A stretch of DNA of 23,717 nucleotides from a bacterium (GTDB lineage Bacteria > Bacillota_I > Bacilli_A > RFN20 > CAG-826). Below, piece after piece: positions 14,156 through 22,486 of the stretch. The notes below the pieces were generated by a model. It worked only from the letters and a program-made list of their open reading frames with translations, searched no databases and was not told the DNA's origin. The DNA lies in assembly GCA_004561785.1 (NCBI GenBank), contig SFUB01000010.1, forward strand, positions 1 to 23,717, given 5' to 3'. The stretch's first letter is position 1. The number at the start of each line of letters is the position of its first letter. The position numbers and the translations under genes are program-made.

Positions 14156-17023
14156 TCATTCCTCGGAATAACTGGTAGTGGCGCTGGAGGCGGAGCCGGG
14201 GGTTTGGCCGTTTGCGAAGCCTCCGGGGTTCGGATCGACGTGAATGAGGACTTTGAAGCCTTTGCTGGAGCCCGGGGCGTCGCTTTGCTTAGCGACGATC
14301 CCTTCGGCTTGGAGCTGGGCGATGATTTTCCCGGCGCGGGGGAAGCCGACCCCGAAGTTGCGCTGGATTTGTGAGATCGAGGTGCTCTCCTGCTGCATGA
14401 TGGCGGCTTTGATCATCTCGTATTTGTCTTGGTTCTGGGCGGCCCGGATCTCGGCGGAGCTCGGGGCGCTCACCATGGAGACGGCGGTCGATTCCTGGGA
14501 TTCGGGGCTGAGGTCTAGGAACTCCGGATCGTAATTGGTGCCCATCTGTGAGCGGATGAAATCCGGCACGGCGGTTAGATCCACATGTTCATCGACGAAG
14601 CACCCCTGGCAACGCACGAGCGATTTGCCAAGCTGGGCGCAGTCGACGAGCATGTCGCCGTGATCGAGGAGCTGTTCGCCCCCTTTTTGCTTCAAGGCGA
14701 CCTGAGAGGCCACAACGTCTTTCACCATAAGGCAGACCGTGACCTTGAGGTTGCTTTTAATTACACCGGAAATGGTTTCAGCGTCCGGGTGCTGCGTCGC
14801 GATGATCAAGTGAATCCCGGCGGCGCGGGCTTTTTGGCCGATGCGCTGAATGGGGTCGGCGATGTTTTTGCAGTTCATCGCGAGGTCCCCGAATTCGTCG
14901 ACGACAACGACGATATAAGGAAGCTTCTTCTTGTTATGGGCCGGGGCGTAGTAATCGTTGTAGCTGCGGATGTCGCGGGTCCTGGCTTTGGCCAATAAGG
15001 CAAAGCGTCGATCCATGAGGTCGCAAAGCTTGTTGAGGGCGACTTCGGCTTGCTTGGGGTCGGTGATAATCGGGCAGAGCAAGTTCGGGAGGCCTTCGTA
15101 GGCCACGAATTCGACGCATTTGGGGTCGACCATGACGAGGCGGAGATCCTCGGGGCGGTTCCTCATGAGCAAAGAGAGGAGCATGCCGTGGATGAAGACG
15201 GATTTGCCAGACCCCGTCGCGCCGCAGACGAGCATATGGGGGAACTGGGAAAGGTCGCCATAGACGAGATTTCCGTCGATCGATTTGCCGAAGGGCACGA
15301 CCAAATTGTCCACGGGGCGGTTCGGAAGGGCCTCGAAGACTTCTTTGAAGGGGACCATCTGACGAACGCGGTTCCCGATTTCGAAGGCTGAGGTCGTCTT
15401 GTTTTGGACGATGGGGACGAAACGGGTCGGAAGGCCGGCCAAGTGGGCGGAAACGTCGGTTTCGTAGCGGCTGAGCGAGGTGACTTGGACTGATGGATCG
15501 ACCTGGACGTCGAAACGGGTGACGGATGGCCCGATTTGGTAGGAGACGACGCGGGCCCCGACGCCGAACCCGGCGAGGGTCTCATCGATGATGGCTTTGT
15601 TATTCTCAGCCTCTTGAATCCTTTTTTGCTCAAGCTCAGGGTCCTCTTCCTTATCCTTGAGGAGCGAGGCGTCCGGGAAAACATAAGGCGGAAGCGGAGT
15701 GGCGTCTTCGCCGGGGTTTTCCGGCTGCTTTGGGGCGGAGGGGGCCTGAGTCGGGGCAGAGGGGATGGGAGAGGGGGCCGGGGTTGGAGGAACGACGGGC
15801 TTCTCCGGGATGATCTGAGGCTTTGGGTCTTCCTCAACTGGAGCGGGCTCAGGCGTCGGAACGATTTCCGGCATAACGGGTGGGACGGTCTTCTGGCTTT
15901 GGGCAAGGGGAGTTTCAGCGCATTCGTTTTTGCTCGCCTCCACCGCAGCTTTTTCTTCAAACAAAGGGAAGGAGGCTTCCTTCAAAGGAGTCTCTTTTTT
16001 CCGAGGTCTAAGCGCCTCTGGGACTTTGGAAGTTTCTTGGGACGCCGTGTTTTCTTTGGAAGGGGCAGCATTCGCTTTTTGTTCCTCCTCCAGCACCGCC
16101 GAGAAGGGGAAGGTCGCTTCTTGGAGTTCGTCGACGCGCTTGTTTTTTTGGATAGGCGCGCCGAAAAGGGCGGAGGAAGGATCCGCCGGGGTGAGTGAAG
16201 GCGAAGGGTTCTCCTGCCGGTATTGCTTCCTTGAGGAATAAGGAAGCTTGCTTGAGGGGAGGAACTGCCAGGATTCGAGTTCTTGCTTCTCCTGCTCCAT
16301 GAGGTTCTGACGGTCCTGCGCACTCGCCTCTTTGCTCTCTTGTTGCTCCTGTTCGAAGGAGAGATCGGGCTCATTTTTCCCGATTTCGACCTCTTGGCGC
16401 TTCTTCTCTTGCTTGGCTTGGCGTTTTTTCTCGCGCTTCTCCGGATGCTTCGCCTTTGAGACGGCGGCTTTCGCGCGCAAGGAAAGGACGGCTTTCTTAA
16501 GCAAGGGGAAGAAAGCGATCAGCAAGGCTGGGAAGAGGCACAAGGAAGCGACCAGCAAAGGCAAGAAGCGGCCCGGGATCGCAAGCAATCCGGCGAGCTC
16601 ATAAAGGGGGAAGCCGCCGAAAAGGCAAGGGTCCAGGAGCATCGCCTCGCCTTTTTCGGCGAAGGAGGAGTTGAGAATATCCAAGAAGGATGAAGGCAAA
16701 GATGGGTCTTCGGCCCCGGAGAAGGCGAGATCATTGGCGAGCAGCCCGATTCCTAGATACGAAAGGGCCAAGACGAAGTAGAAGCGCTTCGGAAGGCTCC
16801 CGACCTTCCCACGGAAGGGAAAGAAAAATCCGACGAAGAAGAAAAAGGCGAAGAAGAGGTAGAAGAAGATCGTCCCGAAGAGGAAGATGCCCCCGTAGGC
16901 TAAGGCGCTGAGATGGGTCCCGGGGGAGAGCAAGAAAAGGAGGCAAAGCAAGCAAAGCAAGACGGCAAGGGCGTTTTTGACCATGCCGGAGGTGAATTTC
17001 GGTTTTGATTTCTTCTTATCCAT
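14156..17023 (-). CDS. ftsK: FtsK/SpoIIIE family DNA translocase
   Basis: The product is 955 aa. Hydrophobic helices fill about residues 15-175 (roughly four to five). A long charged then Pro/Gln/Glu-rich linker (about 180-445) leads to the alpha/beta motor and a winged-helix gamma domain (about 866-912, ISQIQRNFGVGFPRAGKII), which in this family reads DNA polarity. Walker A is GATGSGKS (601-608); Walker B is YIVVVVDE (703-710). The protein pumps DNA through the division septum. Several motor motifs depart from consensus: DEFGDLAM for DELADLMM, ATQHPDAETISG for ATQRPSVDVITG, and VALKQKGGEQLLD where SRTILDxxGAEKLLG is usual. It heads an operon with pulA. A TATAAT lies 10 nt before the ATG. Whether it is FtsK or a sporulation SpoIIIE cannot be decided. 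Confidence 0.93.
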   Translation of the reverse strand: MDKKKSKPKFTSGMVKNALAVLLCLLCLLFLLSPGTHLSALAYGGIFLFGTIFFYLFFAFFFFVGFFFPFRGKVGSLPKRFYFVLALSYLGIGLLANDLAFSGAEDPSLPSSFLDILNSSFAEKGEAMLLDPCLFGGFPLYELAGLLAIPGRFLPLLVASLCLFPALLIAFFPLLKKAVLSLRAKAAVSKAKHPEKREKKRQAKQEKKRQEVEIGKNEPDLSFEQEQQESKEASAQDRQNLMEQEKQELESWQFLPSSKLPYSSRKQYRQENPSPSLTPADPSSALFGAPIQKNKRVDELQEATFPFSAVLEEEQKANAAPSKENTASQETSKVPEALRPRKKETPLKEASFPLFEEKAAVEASKNECAETPLAQSQKTVPPVMPEIVPTPEPAPVEEDPKPQIIPEKPVVPPTPAPSPIPSAPTQAPSAPKQPENPGEDATPLPPYVFPDASLLKDKEEDPELEQKRIQEAENNKAIIDETLAGFGVGARVVSYQIGPSVTRFDVQVDPSVQVTSLSRYETDVSAHLAGLPTRFVPIVQNKTTSAFEIGNRVRQMVPFKEVFEALPNRPVDNLVVPFGKSIDGNLVYGDLSQFPHMLVCGATGSGKSVFIHGMLLSLLMRNRPEDLRLVMVDPKCVEFVAYEGLPNLLCPIITDPKQAEVALNKLCDLMDRRFALLAKARTRDIRSYNDYYAPAHNKKKLPYIVVVVDEFGDLAMNCKNIADPIQRIGQKARAAGIHLIIATQHPDAETISGVIKSNLKVTVCLMVKDVVASQVALKQKGGEQLLDHGDMLVDCAQLGKSLVRCQGCFVDEHVDLTAVPDFIRSQMGTNYDPEFLDLSPESQESTAVSMVSAPSSAEIRAAQNQDKYEMIKAAIMQQESTSISQIQRNFGVGFPRAGKIIAQLQAEGIVAKQSDAPGSSKGFKVLIHVDPNPGGFANGQTPGSASSATTSYSEE

Positions 17024-17033
17024 AATCCTTTTG

Positions 17034-17039
17034 ATTATA
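17034..17039 (-). promoter_or_regulatory. -10 box of ftsK, close to the start codon
   Basis: A perfect TATAAT on the minus strand ends 10 nt before the ftsK ATG. The expected transcription start leaves about 3-4 nt of leader, so the AAAGGA between box and ATG would be mostly outside the mRNA. No clear -35; the region upstream is the rnjB terminator. Confidence 0.5.
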
Positions 17040-17043
17040 AATC

Positions 17044-17081
17044 AAAAAACGGAGCCGGGAGAACTCCCTTGCCCCGTTTTT
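17044..17081 (-). terminator. Terminator of the RNase J gene (structurally bidirectional)
   Basis: On the minus strand ACGGGGC/GCTCCGT (7 bp, one G-U) encloses a second stem GGGAG-TT-CTCCC. It is followed by TTTTTT and preceded by AAAAA, so it could work in both directions. It begins 4 nt after the RNase J stop and insulates ftsK from it. Confidence 0.9.
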
Positions 17082-17085
17082 GCTC

Positions 17086-18762
17086 TTACGCCACTTCGAT
17101 GATGAGCGGCAGTACCATCGGCTGTTTGCCGGTAAGCCTGCGAATGGCGCGAAGGCACCTCTCGTAGACGTTCTGGCGGATTTTTTCGATGTCGTAATGC
17201 TCCGCTTCGAGGTATTCAACCACGGTGGAGACGAAGATCTCCCCCACTTCGCGCTGCACGAGTTTCGCGTCTTTGGCGTAGACGAATCCCCTCATCTGGA
17301 TGTCGGGCCCAGCCACGATCTTCCGTTTCGAGCGGGAGACCGTTATGGCGAGCATGATCACCCCTTCGCCAAGCTGCTGACGGTCCTCAAGGACGGTCTC
17401 GGAGACGTCCCCCACCCCTTCGCCGTCGATCATGAGGTCGCCGTGGGGGATCTTCTCGTCGAAGACGCGGGCGCCGCCTTTCTCGTCGATCAAGACGGAG
17501 GCGCCGTTTTCCACCACGAAGACGTTGCTGTGGTTGAGGCCCACGCCCATCGAGAGGGCGAGCATCCCGTTGGCGAGCAGGTCTTTGTAGAGCCCGCGGA
17601 CGGGGAGGTAATACTTCGGGCGGAGGATTGAGATGACGGTCTTGAGGTCCTCTTGGGAAGCGTGCATGCGGAGGAACGCTTTTTTGCTGATGTTGTAGAC
17701 GGTGCAGCCGGTCCGGTAGAGCTCATCGATCGCGTCCGTGTATTCGAGTTCGGTGTTGTCGTCGCTGGGGGAGGCCCAGAAGAAGGTATCCTCGGGCTTG
17801 ATGCGGACGCGCTTGTCCTCGTTTTCGTGGGAGGCGAGCAAAGCGATCTTCCGGAAGAGTTTGCCTCCGAAGGCCGAAATGAGGACCACAATGTCCTGAT
17901 CTTTGAGGCGGAGGAGGTCGTCCATGCTGGCGCGGGAGGAATTCGGGATCGTCACCTGACCGCATTTTTCCATGGTGTCGAGCAAATCGGCGGTGATTTC
18001 GTCGTAAGGGATGATCTTCTTATGATTCTCGATGGCCAGGGCGATCGCCTCGCCGACGTTGAAGAAGTTGCTGGAGAAGAGGGAAATGAAGATCCTTCCC
18101 GGAGCGGATTTGAAGTTCTGGGCGATCAGGGGAGTCAAACGGTAATTGGGGGCGGTATAGCCTTGGCGGGTCGCGTAAAGGGACTCCGTCATCAGGAGCA
18201 AAGTCGGCTCTTCGGCGATGCGGCCAAGGGCCCTGGAATCGAAAAGGAAAGAGGGCGTGCCGTTATTTTCGACCACGAAGTCATCGACGTAGACGATGTT
18301 CCCTTTATCCGTGGAGATGGCGATTCCGCTGCTGTCGGCGACGTTGTGGGCGGTGTGGAAGAAGTTGATCCGGCGCTTTGCAACCACGAAAGAGGAGGTC
18401 GGGGGGACGGTCACGAATTCGAATTTCGAGATGTCTTTCCCTACGTGCCTAGCGAAATTCAGCAACATTTCCTTGGTGACCTTGGAACAATAGATCGGGG
18501 CCGGGGCTTGGTCGTAGATATATAGGAGGGCCCCCACCGCATCATCGTGCCCATGGAGGAGGAAATAGGCTTTGACCTTCTTCTTGTTCTCCTCGAGGTA
18601 ATCGTAACGGGGGATCACGTAATCGACCCCGGGCATGGTGCGGTCGGCTTGCCGGACGCCGCAATTGATGACGAAGATGTCGTCATTGATCTCGACGACC
18701 GCGCATTCTTTGCCTTCTTCGTCTAGACCTCCAAGTCCGACGATGCGAATTTTGTCACTCAT
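17086..18762 (-). CDS. rnjB: Ribonuclease J paralogue with degenerate metal site (J2-like)
   Basis: The product is 558 aa, the normal RNase J length. Beta-lactamase, beta-CASP and C-terminal domains are in the usual order. Active RNase J has an HxHxDH motif; here residues 70-75 read HGHDDA, losing the last His. The PVHGE motif reads PVRGL, so its metal-binding His is replaced by R389. TGDFK is VDDFV (161 keeps Asp), GSQGEP reads SAFGGK and DSTNA reads ESLYA. The AHN His (139) and the MHASQEDL His (367) remain. RNase J2 of Bacillota also has an altered metal site and works mainly as a partner of J1 in mRNA decay and rRNA maturation, so I call this J2-like. Shine-Dalgarno AAAGGGGG lies 8 nt before the ATG. 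Confidence 0.88.
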   Translation of the reverse strand: MSDKIRIVGLGGLDEEGKECAVVEINDDIFVINCGVRQADRTMPGVDYVIPRYDYLEENKKKVKAYFLLHGHDDAVGALLYIYDQAPAPIYCSKVTKEMLLNFARHVGKDISKFEFVTVPPTSSFVVAKRRINFFHTAHNVADSSGIAISTDKGNIVYVDDFVVENNGTPSFLFDSRALGRIAEEPTLLLMTESLYATRQGYTAPNYRLTPLIAQNFKSAPGRIFISLFSSNFFNVGEAIALAIENHKKIIPYDEITADLLDTMEKCGQVTIPNSSRASMDDLLRLKDQDIVVLISAFGGKLFRKIALLASHENEDKRVRIKPEDTFFWASPSDDNTELEYTDAIDELYRTGCTVYNISKKAFLRMHASQEDLKTVISILRPKYYLPVRGLYKDLLANGMLALSMGVGLNHSNVFVVENGASVLIDEKGGARVFDEKIPHGDLMIDGEGVGDVSETVLEDRQQLGEGVIMLAITVSRSKRKIVAGPDIQMRGFVYAKDAKLVQREVGEIFVSTVVEYLEAEHYDIEKIRQNVYERCLRAIRRLTGKQPMVLPLIIEVA

Positions 18763-18816
18763 TCAAAGTACCCCCTTTAGGTTAGAAACAGAGGCTTATG
18801 GCTCTCAATCGAGGGT

Positions 18817-18822
18817 ATTATA
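18817..18822 (-). promoter_or_regulatory. -10 box of the RNase J gene
   Basis: A perfect TATAAT on the minus strand lies 54 nt before the ATG, in a T-rich stretch. It gives a leader of about 48 nt holding the AAAGGGGG ribosome-binding site. A matching -35 is not evident at 16-18 nt. Confidence 0.5.
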
Positions 18823-18875
18823 TAGAAAAGGATGGAAGAAAAGGAAACGGATTTTCATTGGTAGCGGTTTCTTGC

Positions 18876-19421
18876 TCAAAGCAAGTCCAAGGAAGCGAAA
18901 GGCTTGTTGTCGTCAAGGCGGCAGAGCTGCAGCTTTCCCGACTCCATCATCCCGTAGCTAGCCGGGCTTCCGGCTTTGGGGAAAGAGGGGCTGCCAGGAT
19001 TGAAGTAGATGACGCCGTCTTCCTTTTTCAAAACGGGAACGTGGGTGTGGCCGAAAAGCAGAATGTCTCCCCGCTGCACTTCGACGATGTCGCTCGTGAG
19101 CAAATCGCCGTGGATCAGGTCGACCCGGAAACCGCCGATAGTCAGCACCCGGCAATCCTGCATCATCGGGAAATGGAGGGCCTGCTGGTCGGAGCGGCAA
19201 TCGCAATCGCCTTTGACGCCGATGATCTTCGCCGCATAGCGGTTCAGCAAATTGGCCACCGTGGAGGGATCGTAGTCCGGCGGCACGCCATTCCGGGTCC
19301 CTCCGTAAAGGTAATCGCCAAGCAAAAGGATCCGGTCCGGCCGATAGGAAAGGAAAAGCGAGCAAAGTTTCTTTGTGGGGCCCACTCTCCCATGGATATC
19401 GGCTGCGACCAGGATCCGCAT
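18876..19421 (-). CDS. yfcE: YfcE-like metallophosphodiesterase
   Basis: The product is 181 aa (E. coli YfcE 184). It is a calcineurin-like phosphoesterase with two bound metals; YfcE cleaves artificial phosphodiesters and its natural substrate is unknown. Metal ligands are D8 and H10 (ADIHG), D36 (LLGDYLYGG), H104 (IHGD), H125 and H127 (GHTHVPV). The loop DQQALHFPM is YfcE-specific. The motif that is normally GNCD reads GDCD (71-74), so the bridging-metal Asn is replaced by Asp72, which is unusual. The gene starts 18 nt after the DUF1667 stop and could be read with that operon. A TAAAAT exactly 6 nt before the ATG and no proper Shine-Dalgarno suggest its own leaderless start. Confidence 0.9.
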   Translation of the reverse strand: MRILVAADIHGRVGPTKKLCSLFLSYRPDRILLLGDYLYGGTRNGVPPDYDPSTVANLLNRYAAKIIGVKGDCDCRSDQQALHFPMMQDCRVLTIGGFRVDLIHGDLLTSDIVEVQRGDILLFGHTHVPVLKKEDGVIYFNPGSPSFPKAGSPASYGMMESGKLQLCRLDDNKPFASLDLL

Positions 19422-19427
19422 GCCTTA

Positions 19428-19433
19428 ATTTTA
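19428..19433 (-). promoter_or_regulatory. Candidate -10 box before yfcE (leaderless start)
   Basis: TAAAAT on the minus strand lies in the 18-nt gap after the DUF1667 gene and ends 6 nt before the yfcE ATG. The only Shine-Dalgarno-like bases (AAGG) touch the start codon and are too close to function normally. Confidence 0.4.
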
Positions 19434-19439
19434 TGCTAA

Positions 19440-19784
19440 TTACTCCGGAATGTCGCGGGTAACCACGAGGGAAATCCCCGTTCCGCCCACGTTTTCCATT
19501 ACCACATCCCCGATTTTGCAGGGAACGTGGACGAAGCAGGAATCGATGTCCTTCATGACGTCGAACATTTTTCCCTTCGGAATCGCGTCACAGGTCTTGA
19601 CCGGGCAAACGCGGAGCTTCTTCGAATCGCATTTCACGGTCGAGGTGACGGTGCGGGTGGGATTGGTGACCTCCTGTTTCCCGTAGACCACCCCGCGGGG
19701 GCATTTGTTCCCGGTGACGTTGAGATTGTCATCGACGATGAGGTGGCACCCGTTCGGACAGATGATGCAAGTGAGTTCGGTCAT
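19440..19784 (-). CDS. DUF1667 Cys-rich protein of the glycerol-3-phosphate dehydrogenase-like cassette
   Basis: The product is 114 aa. The N-terminus has C6-x2-C9-x3-C13 and C28 (CIICPNGC, NKCPRG), which could bind an Fe-S cluster or zinc. The family pattern is complete: GVVYGKQE, NPTRTVTSTV, VCPVKTCDAIPKGK and the C-terminal GDVVMENVGGTGISLV. Three further Cys (52, 60, 65) lie in the middle. DUF1667 genes usually follow the two FAD oxidoreductase genes seen here, and the protein is presumed to be an accessory or electron-transfer subunit; this has not been shown by sequence. It starts 1 nt after the previous stop (TAA-C-ATG) with AGAGGAGG upstream, so translation is tightly coupled. Confidence 0.9.
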   Translation of the reverse strand: MTELTCIICPNGCHLIVDDNLNVTGNKCPRGVVYGKQEVTNPTRTVTSTVKCDSKKLRVCPVKTCDAIPKGKMFDVMKDIDSCFVHVPCKIGDVVMENVGGTGISLVVTRDIPE

Positions 19785-19785
19785 G

Positions 19786-21048
19786 TTATTTCGCCTCCTC
19801 TTTGGCGATTAAGGAAACGGTGATGGTCCCCTGCTTTTTCTTGAAGAGGGATTTCGGCAGGCGGTCGATCTCCATTTCCGAGGGGATGATGGTCTGCTTG
19901 TAGATGCGCTTCACCACTTCCCCATCGAAGTCATATTGGATGTAGACGTTTTTGCTCGGGACGCGGACACGGAACTTGAAGGCGATCTTCTCCGGGGCGT
20001 TCTCCATGTCGATCTCGCCCGGGACGACGTAGCCGATTCCGTTGCCGGCCACGGTTTTGAGGGTCTCCTTGTGGCGAGGCAAGTTGCCTTGGAGGTAATC
20101 CGCGGCGGATTCGCCGGCGGTTTTGCCTTCGTCGACGACGTAGTCGGCGAGGTCATGGACGTGGAGCACGTTGCCGCAGGAGAAGACGCCGTCGATCGAA
20201 GTCTCCAGATGCTCGTTTACGACGCTACCACGGCTCCTGGATTGGGGGATGCCCATTTTGTTCAGGAGGTCATTGTTGGGGATGAGGCCGATGGAGAGCA
20301 AAAGCGTATCGACTTCGAAGCGCTGCTCGGTTCCTTTGATCGGGCGTTTATTCTCATCAACTTGGCTGATCTCGATCGCTTCCAGATGGCTTTTGCCGAT
20401 CACTTTGGTGACGGTGTGGCTGAGATATAAGGGGATGCCGAAATCGATGAGGCATTGCTGGATGTTGCGGTTAAGGCCGTTGGAATAGGGACAGAGTTCG
20501 GCCACGCCGAGGACCTTGGCGCCTTCTAGAGTCATGCGCCTAGCCATAATGAGGCCGATGTCCCCAGATCCGAGGATGAAGACCTTCTTGCCGACAAGAT
20601 ACCCGTATTCGTTGAGGTAAAGCTGGGCCTGCCCGGCCGTGATGACCCCGGCGGGACGGTCGCCTGGGATCCCGATGGCGCCGGCGTTCCTTTCGTAGCA
20701 TCCGGCGGCCATGATGATGGCTTTGGCTTGGACTTCCTTGCAGCCGGAGCGGTTCAGATAGGTGATCTTCTTGTCCGGGGTGATCGAGGTGACGTTGGTC
20801 TCGAGTTCATAGGCGATCCCCCGCTTCTCCATCTCCTCTTCGAAGCGGTAGAAGAATTCCGGCCCGGTGAGTTCCTCTTTGAAGGCGTTGAGGCCGAAGC
20901 CGTTGTGGATGCATTGATTTAAGATGCCGCCGAGGAAATTGCCGCGCTCCAAAACCAGGATGTCGCGGATTCCTTTGTCGTAGGCGGCGACGGCCGCGGC
21001 CATGCCGGCGGAGCCCCCGCCGATGATGACGATGTCTTTGGTTTCCAT
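19786..21048 (-). CDS. FAD/NAD(P)-dependent oxidoreductase (second subunit of the cassette)
   Basis: The product is 420 aa from ATG 21048; the longer frame overlaps the previous gene and adds nothing family-like. An FAD-binding Rossmann motif (IIGGGSAGMAAA, 8-19) is followed by GGILNQCIHNGFGL, a family-specific segment. A central NAD(P) Rossmann motif (FILGSGDIGLIMARR) and a distal FAD contact (DGVFSCGNVLHVHDLADY) complete a two-dinucleotide-domain flavoprotein. The conserved CIHNG Cys lies near the flavin; the CxxC redox pair of thioredoxin reductase is absent. In this cassette it probably passes electrons between the GlpA-like flavin and NAD or another carrier; this is inference. GGAGG lies 12 nt upstream, and the gene begins 1 nt after the previous stop. 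Confidence 0.88.
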   Translation of the reverse strand: METKDIVIIGGGSAGMAAAVAAYDKGIRDILVLERGNFLGGILNQCIHNGFGLNAFKEELTGPEFFYRFEEEMEKRGIAYELETNVTSITPDKKITYLNRSGCKEVQAKAIIMAAGCYERNAGAIGIPGDRPAGVITAGQAQLYLNEYGYLVGKKVFILGSGDIGLIMARRMTLEGAKVLGVAELCPYSNGLNRNIQQCLIDFGIPLYLSHTVTKVIGKSHLEAIEISQVDENKRPIKGTEQRFEVDTLLLSIGLIPNNDLLNKMGIPQSRSRGSVVNEHLETSIDGVFSCGNVLHVHDLADYVVDEGKTAGESAADYLQGNLPRHKETLKTVAGNGIGYVVPGEIDMENAPEKIAFKFRVRVPSKNVYIQYDFDGEVVKRIYKQTIIPSEMEIDRLPKSLFKKKQGTITVSLIAKEEAK

Positions 21049-21049
21049 G

Positions 21050-22477
21050 TTACTTGCTGACCTCCATGAGGATGTTGCTGCCGTCCCGGTCATAGAGGAC
21101 GTCTAGGGGCGATACCCCGAAATACTCCGATAGGAGCAAAAGGACCTTCGGCTGGCAGAAGCCCCCTTGGCATTTGCCGAATCCCGCGCGGGTGCGTTTT
21201 TTGACCGCTTTGATCGTGCGGCAAGGGACGGAACGGGAGAGGATGTCTTTGATCTCGCCGACGCTCACTTTCTCGCAGTTGCAGACGATTTCTCCGAAAT
21301 CGGGGTTGCTCTTGATGAGGGCGTCTCGCTCTTCGACGCTCATCTTGGCCGGATGGTAATAAGGACGGACGGCTTTCTTGTAATCGGGCTTTTCGACAAG
21401 GGGCAAGATTTTGCCAATAAGCTCCTCGACGACGTATTTCCCGATCGCGGGGCTGGAGGCAAGGCCGGGGGATTCGATGCCGGCCACGTTGATGAAACGC
21501 GGATGGTTTGGGCTCGGCTCGATGATGAAATCGTGGGTCGATGGGGTGGCGCGAAGCCCGGCGAAGACGCGGATCTGCTCGTAAAAAGGGATGTTCGGGA
21601 CCAAAAGCGAGGCCTGACGCTTGACGTCGGATAGCGTCGGGACGTCGGTGGAGAGGTCGTCTTTGTCGTCGACGAATTCCGAAGAAGGCCCAACGAGGTA
21701 GTTGTTCGAAGTGGTCTTGGTGACGAGGATCCCTTTCCCTTTTTCGGAAGGGAGCGGGAAGAGGACGTGGTTAACGAAGCCTTCCTGATAATGGTCGAGG
21801 ACGTAATATTCGCCTTTGCGGGCGTGGATGGACCAAGAGATGGGGTCCATCATCTTGGCGATTTCCTCGGATTTGACCCCCGCGGCGTTGACCACCGCTT
21901 TCGCTTCGTATTCGCCTTTGCTCGTCTTCACGAGGAAGGATTCGCCCTTGTCCTCAATGCCGAGCACCTCCTCCCCGAGGCGGAGCTTCACGCCATTGTC
22001 GAGGGCGTTCTCAAAGCAATGGGCCACGAGGTTGAAGGGATTGATGACTCCCGCGGTCGGGCAAAGCAAGGCGCCGACGCAGTCCGGAGTTAGGTTCTTC
22101 TCCAATTTCCTGGCTTCTTCGCCGCTCAGCAATTCGGTCGGAACATGATTTTGATCCGCCCTTTCCTTGAGGCTGCGGAGCGTCTCGATCTGGGCTTCGC
22201 TGGTCGCGATGGTCATCGACCCGCAGCGGTCGAATTCCACGTCGAGGTCTTTGCAGACTTCGTCGAACATGGCGTTCCCCTCGACGTTGAAGCGGGCTTT
22301 CTTCGTGCCCGGGAGGGGGTCGTAGCCGGAGTGAACGATGGCGGAGTTGGCCATGGAGGTGACGTCGCCGACGTCGTTTTGCTTCTCAATCACAAGGACG
22401 GAGAGCTGATAACGGGATAGGTTACGCGCGATGAAGGCCCCGATAACCCCACCGCCGATGACAATGATGTCTTCCAT
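21050..22477 (-). CDS. GlpA-like FAD dehydrogenase with C-terminal BFD-type Cys cluster
   Basis: The product is 475 aa from ATG 22477. A DAO-type FAD domain starts IIVIGGGVIGAFIARNLS. The end of the fold reads FINVAGIESPGLASSPAIG. The C-terminal domain (about 390-475) has VCNCEKV and GFGKCQGGFC: C399, C401, C436 and C441, the BFD-like [2Fe-2S] pattern found in GlpA and related dehydrogenases. Anaerobic glycerol-3-phosphate dehydrogenase is the likely annotation, but the fold also fits 2-hydroxyacid oxidation (LhgO-like), and no glpK or glpF is in view. ATG 22486 is in frame, but it directly abuts a -10-like TATACT, so 22477 is more likely. It leads a three-gene operon with a cre site over its promoter, fitting catabolite-repressed carbon use. 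Confidence 0.85.
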   Translation of the reverse strand: MEDIIVIGGGVIGAFIARNLSRYQLSVLVIEKQNDVGDVTSMANSAIVHSGYDPLPGTKKARFNVEGNAMFDEVCKDLDVEFDRCGSMTIATSEAQIETLRSLKERADQNHVPTELLSGEEARKLEKNLTPDCVGALLCPTAGVINPFNLVAHCFENALDNGVKLRLGEEVLGIEDKGESFLVKTSKGEYEAKAVVNAAGVKSEEIAKMMDPISWSIHARKGEYYVLDHYQEGFVNHVLFPLPSEKGKGILVTKTTSNNYLVGPSSEFVDDKDDLSTDVPTLSDVKRQASLLVPNIPFYEQIRVFAGLRATPSTHDFIIEPSPNHPRFINVAGIESPGLASSPAIGKYVVEELIGKILPLVEKPDYKKAVRPYYHPAKMSVEERDALIKSNPDFGEIVCNCEKVSVGEIKDILSRSVPCRTIKAVKKRTRAGFGKCQGGFCQPKVLLLLSEYFGVSPLDVLYDRDGSNILMEVSK

Positions 22478-22486
22478 AATGGACAT

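Noticed and set aside
15600..16200. Possible repeat or CRISPR-like array in the Pro/Glu-rich segment of ftsK
   Set aside because: No direct repeat with constant spacing is present; it is low-complexity coding sequence for the linker.
18763..18875. Possible riboswitch or small RNA between yfcE and the RNase J gene
   Set aside because: Only a short imperfect hairpin and a TATAAT box are visible in 113 nt; no conserved riboswitch core was recognised.
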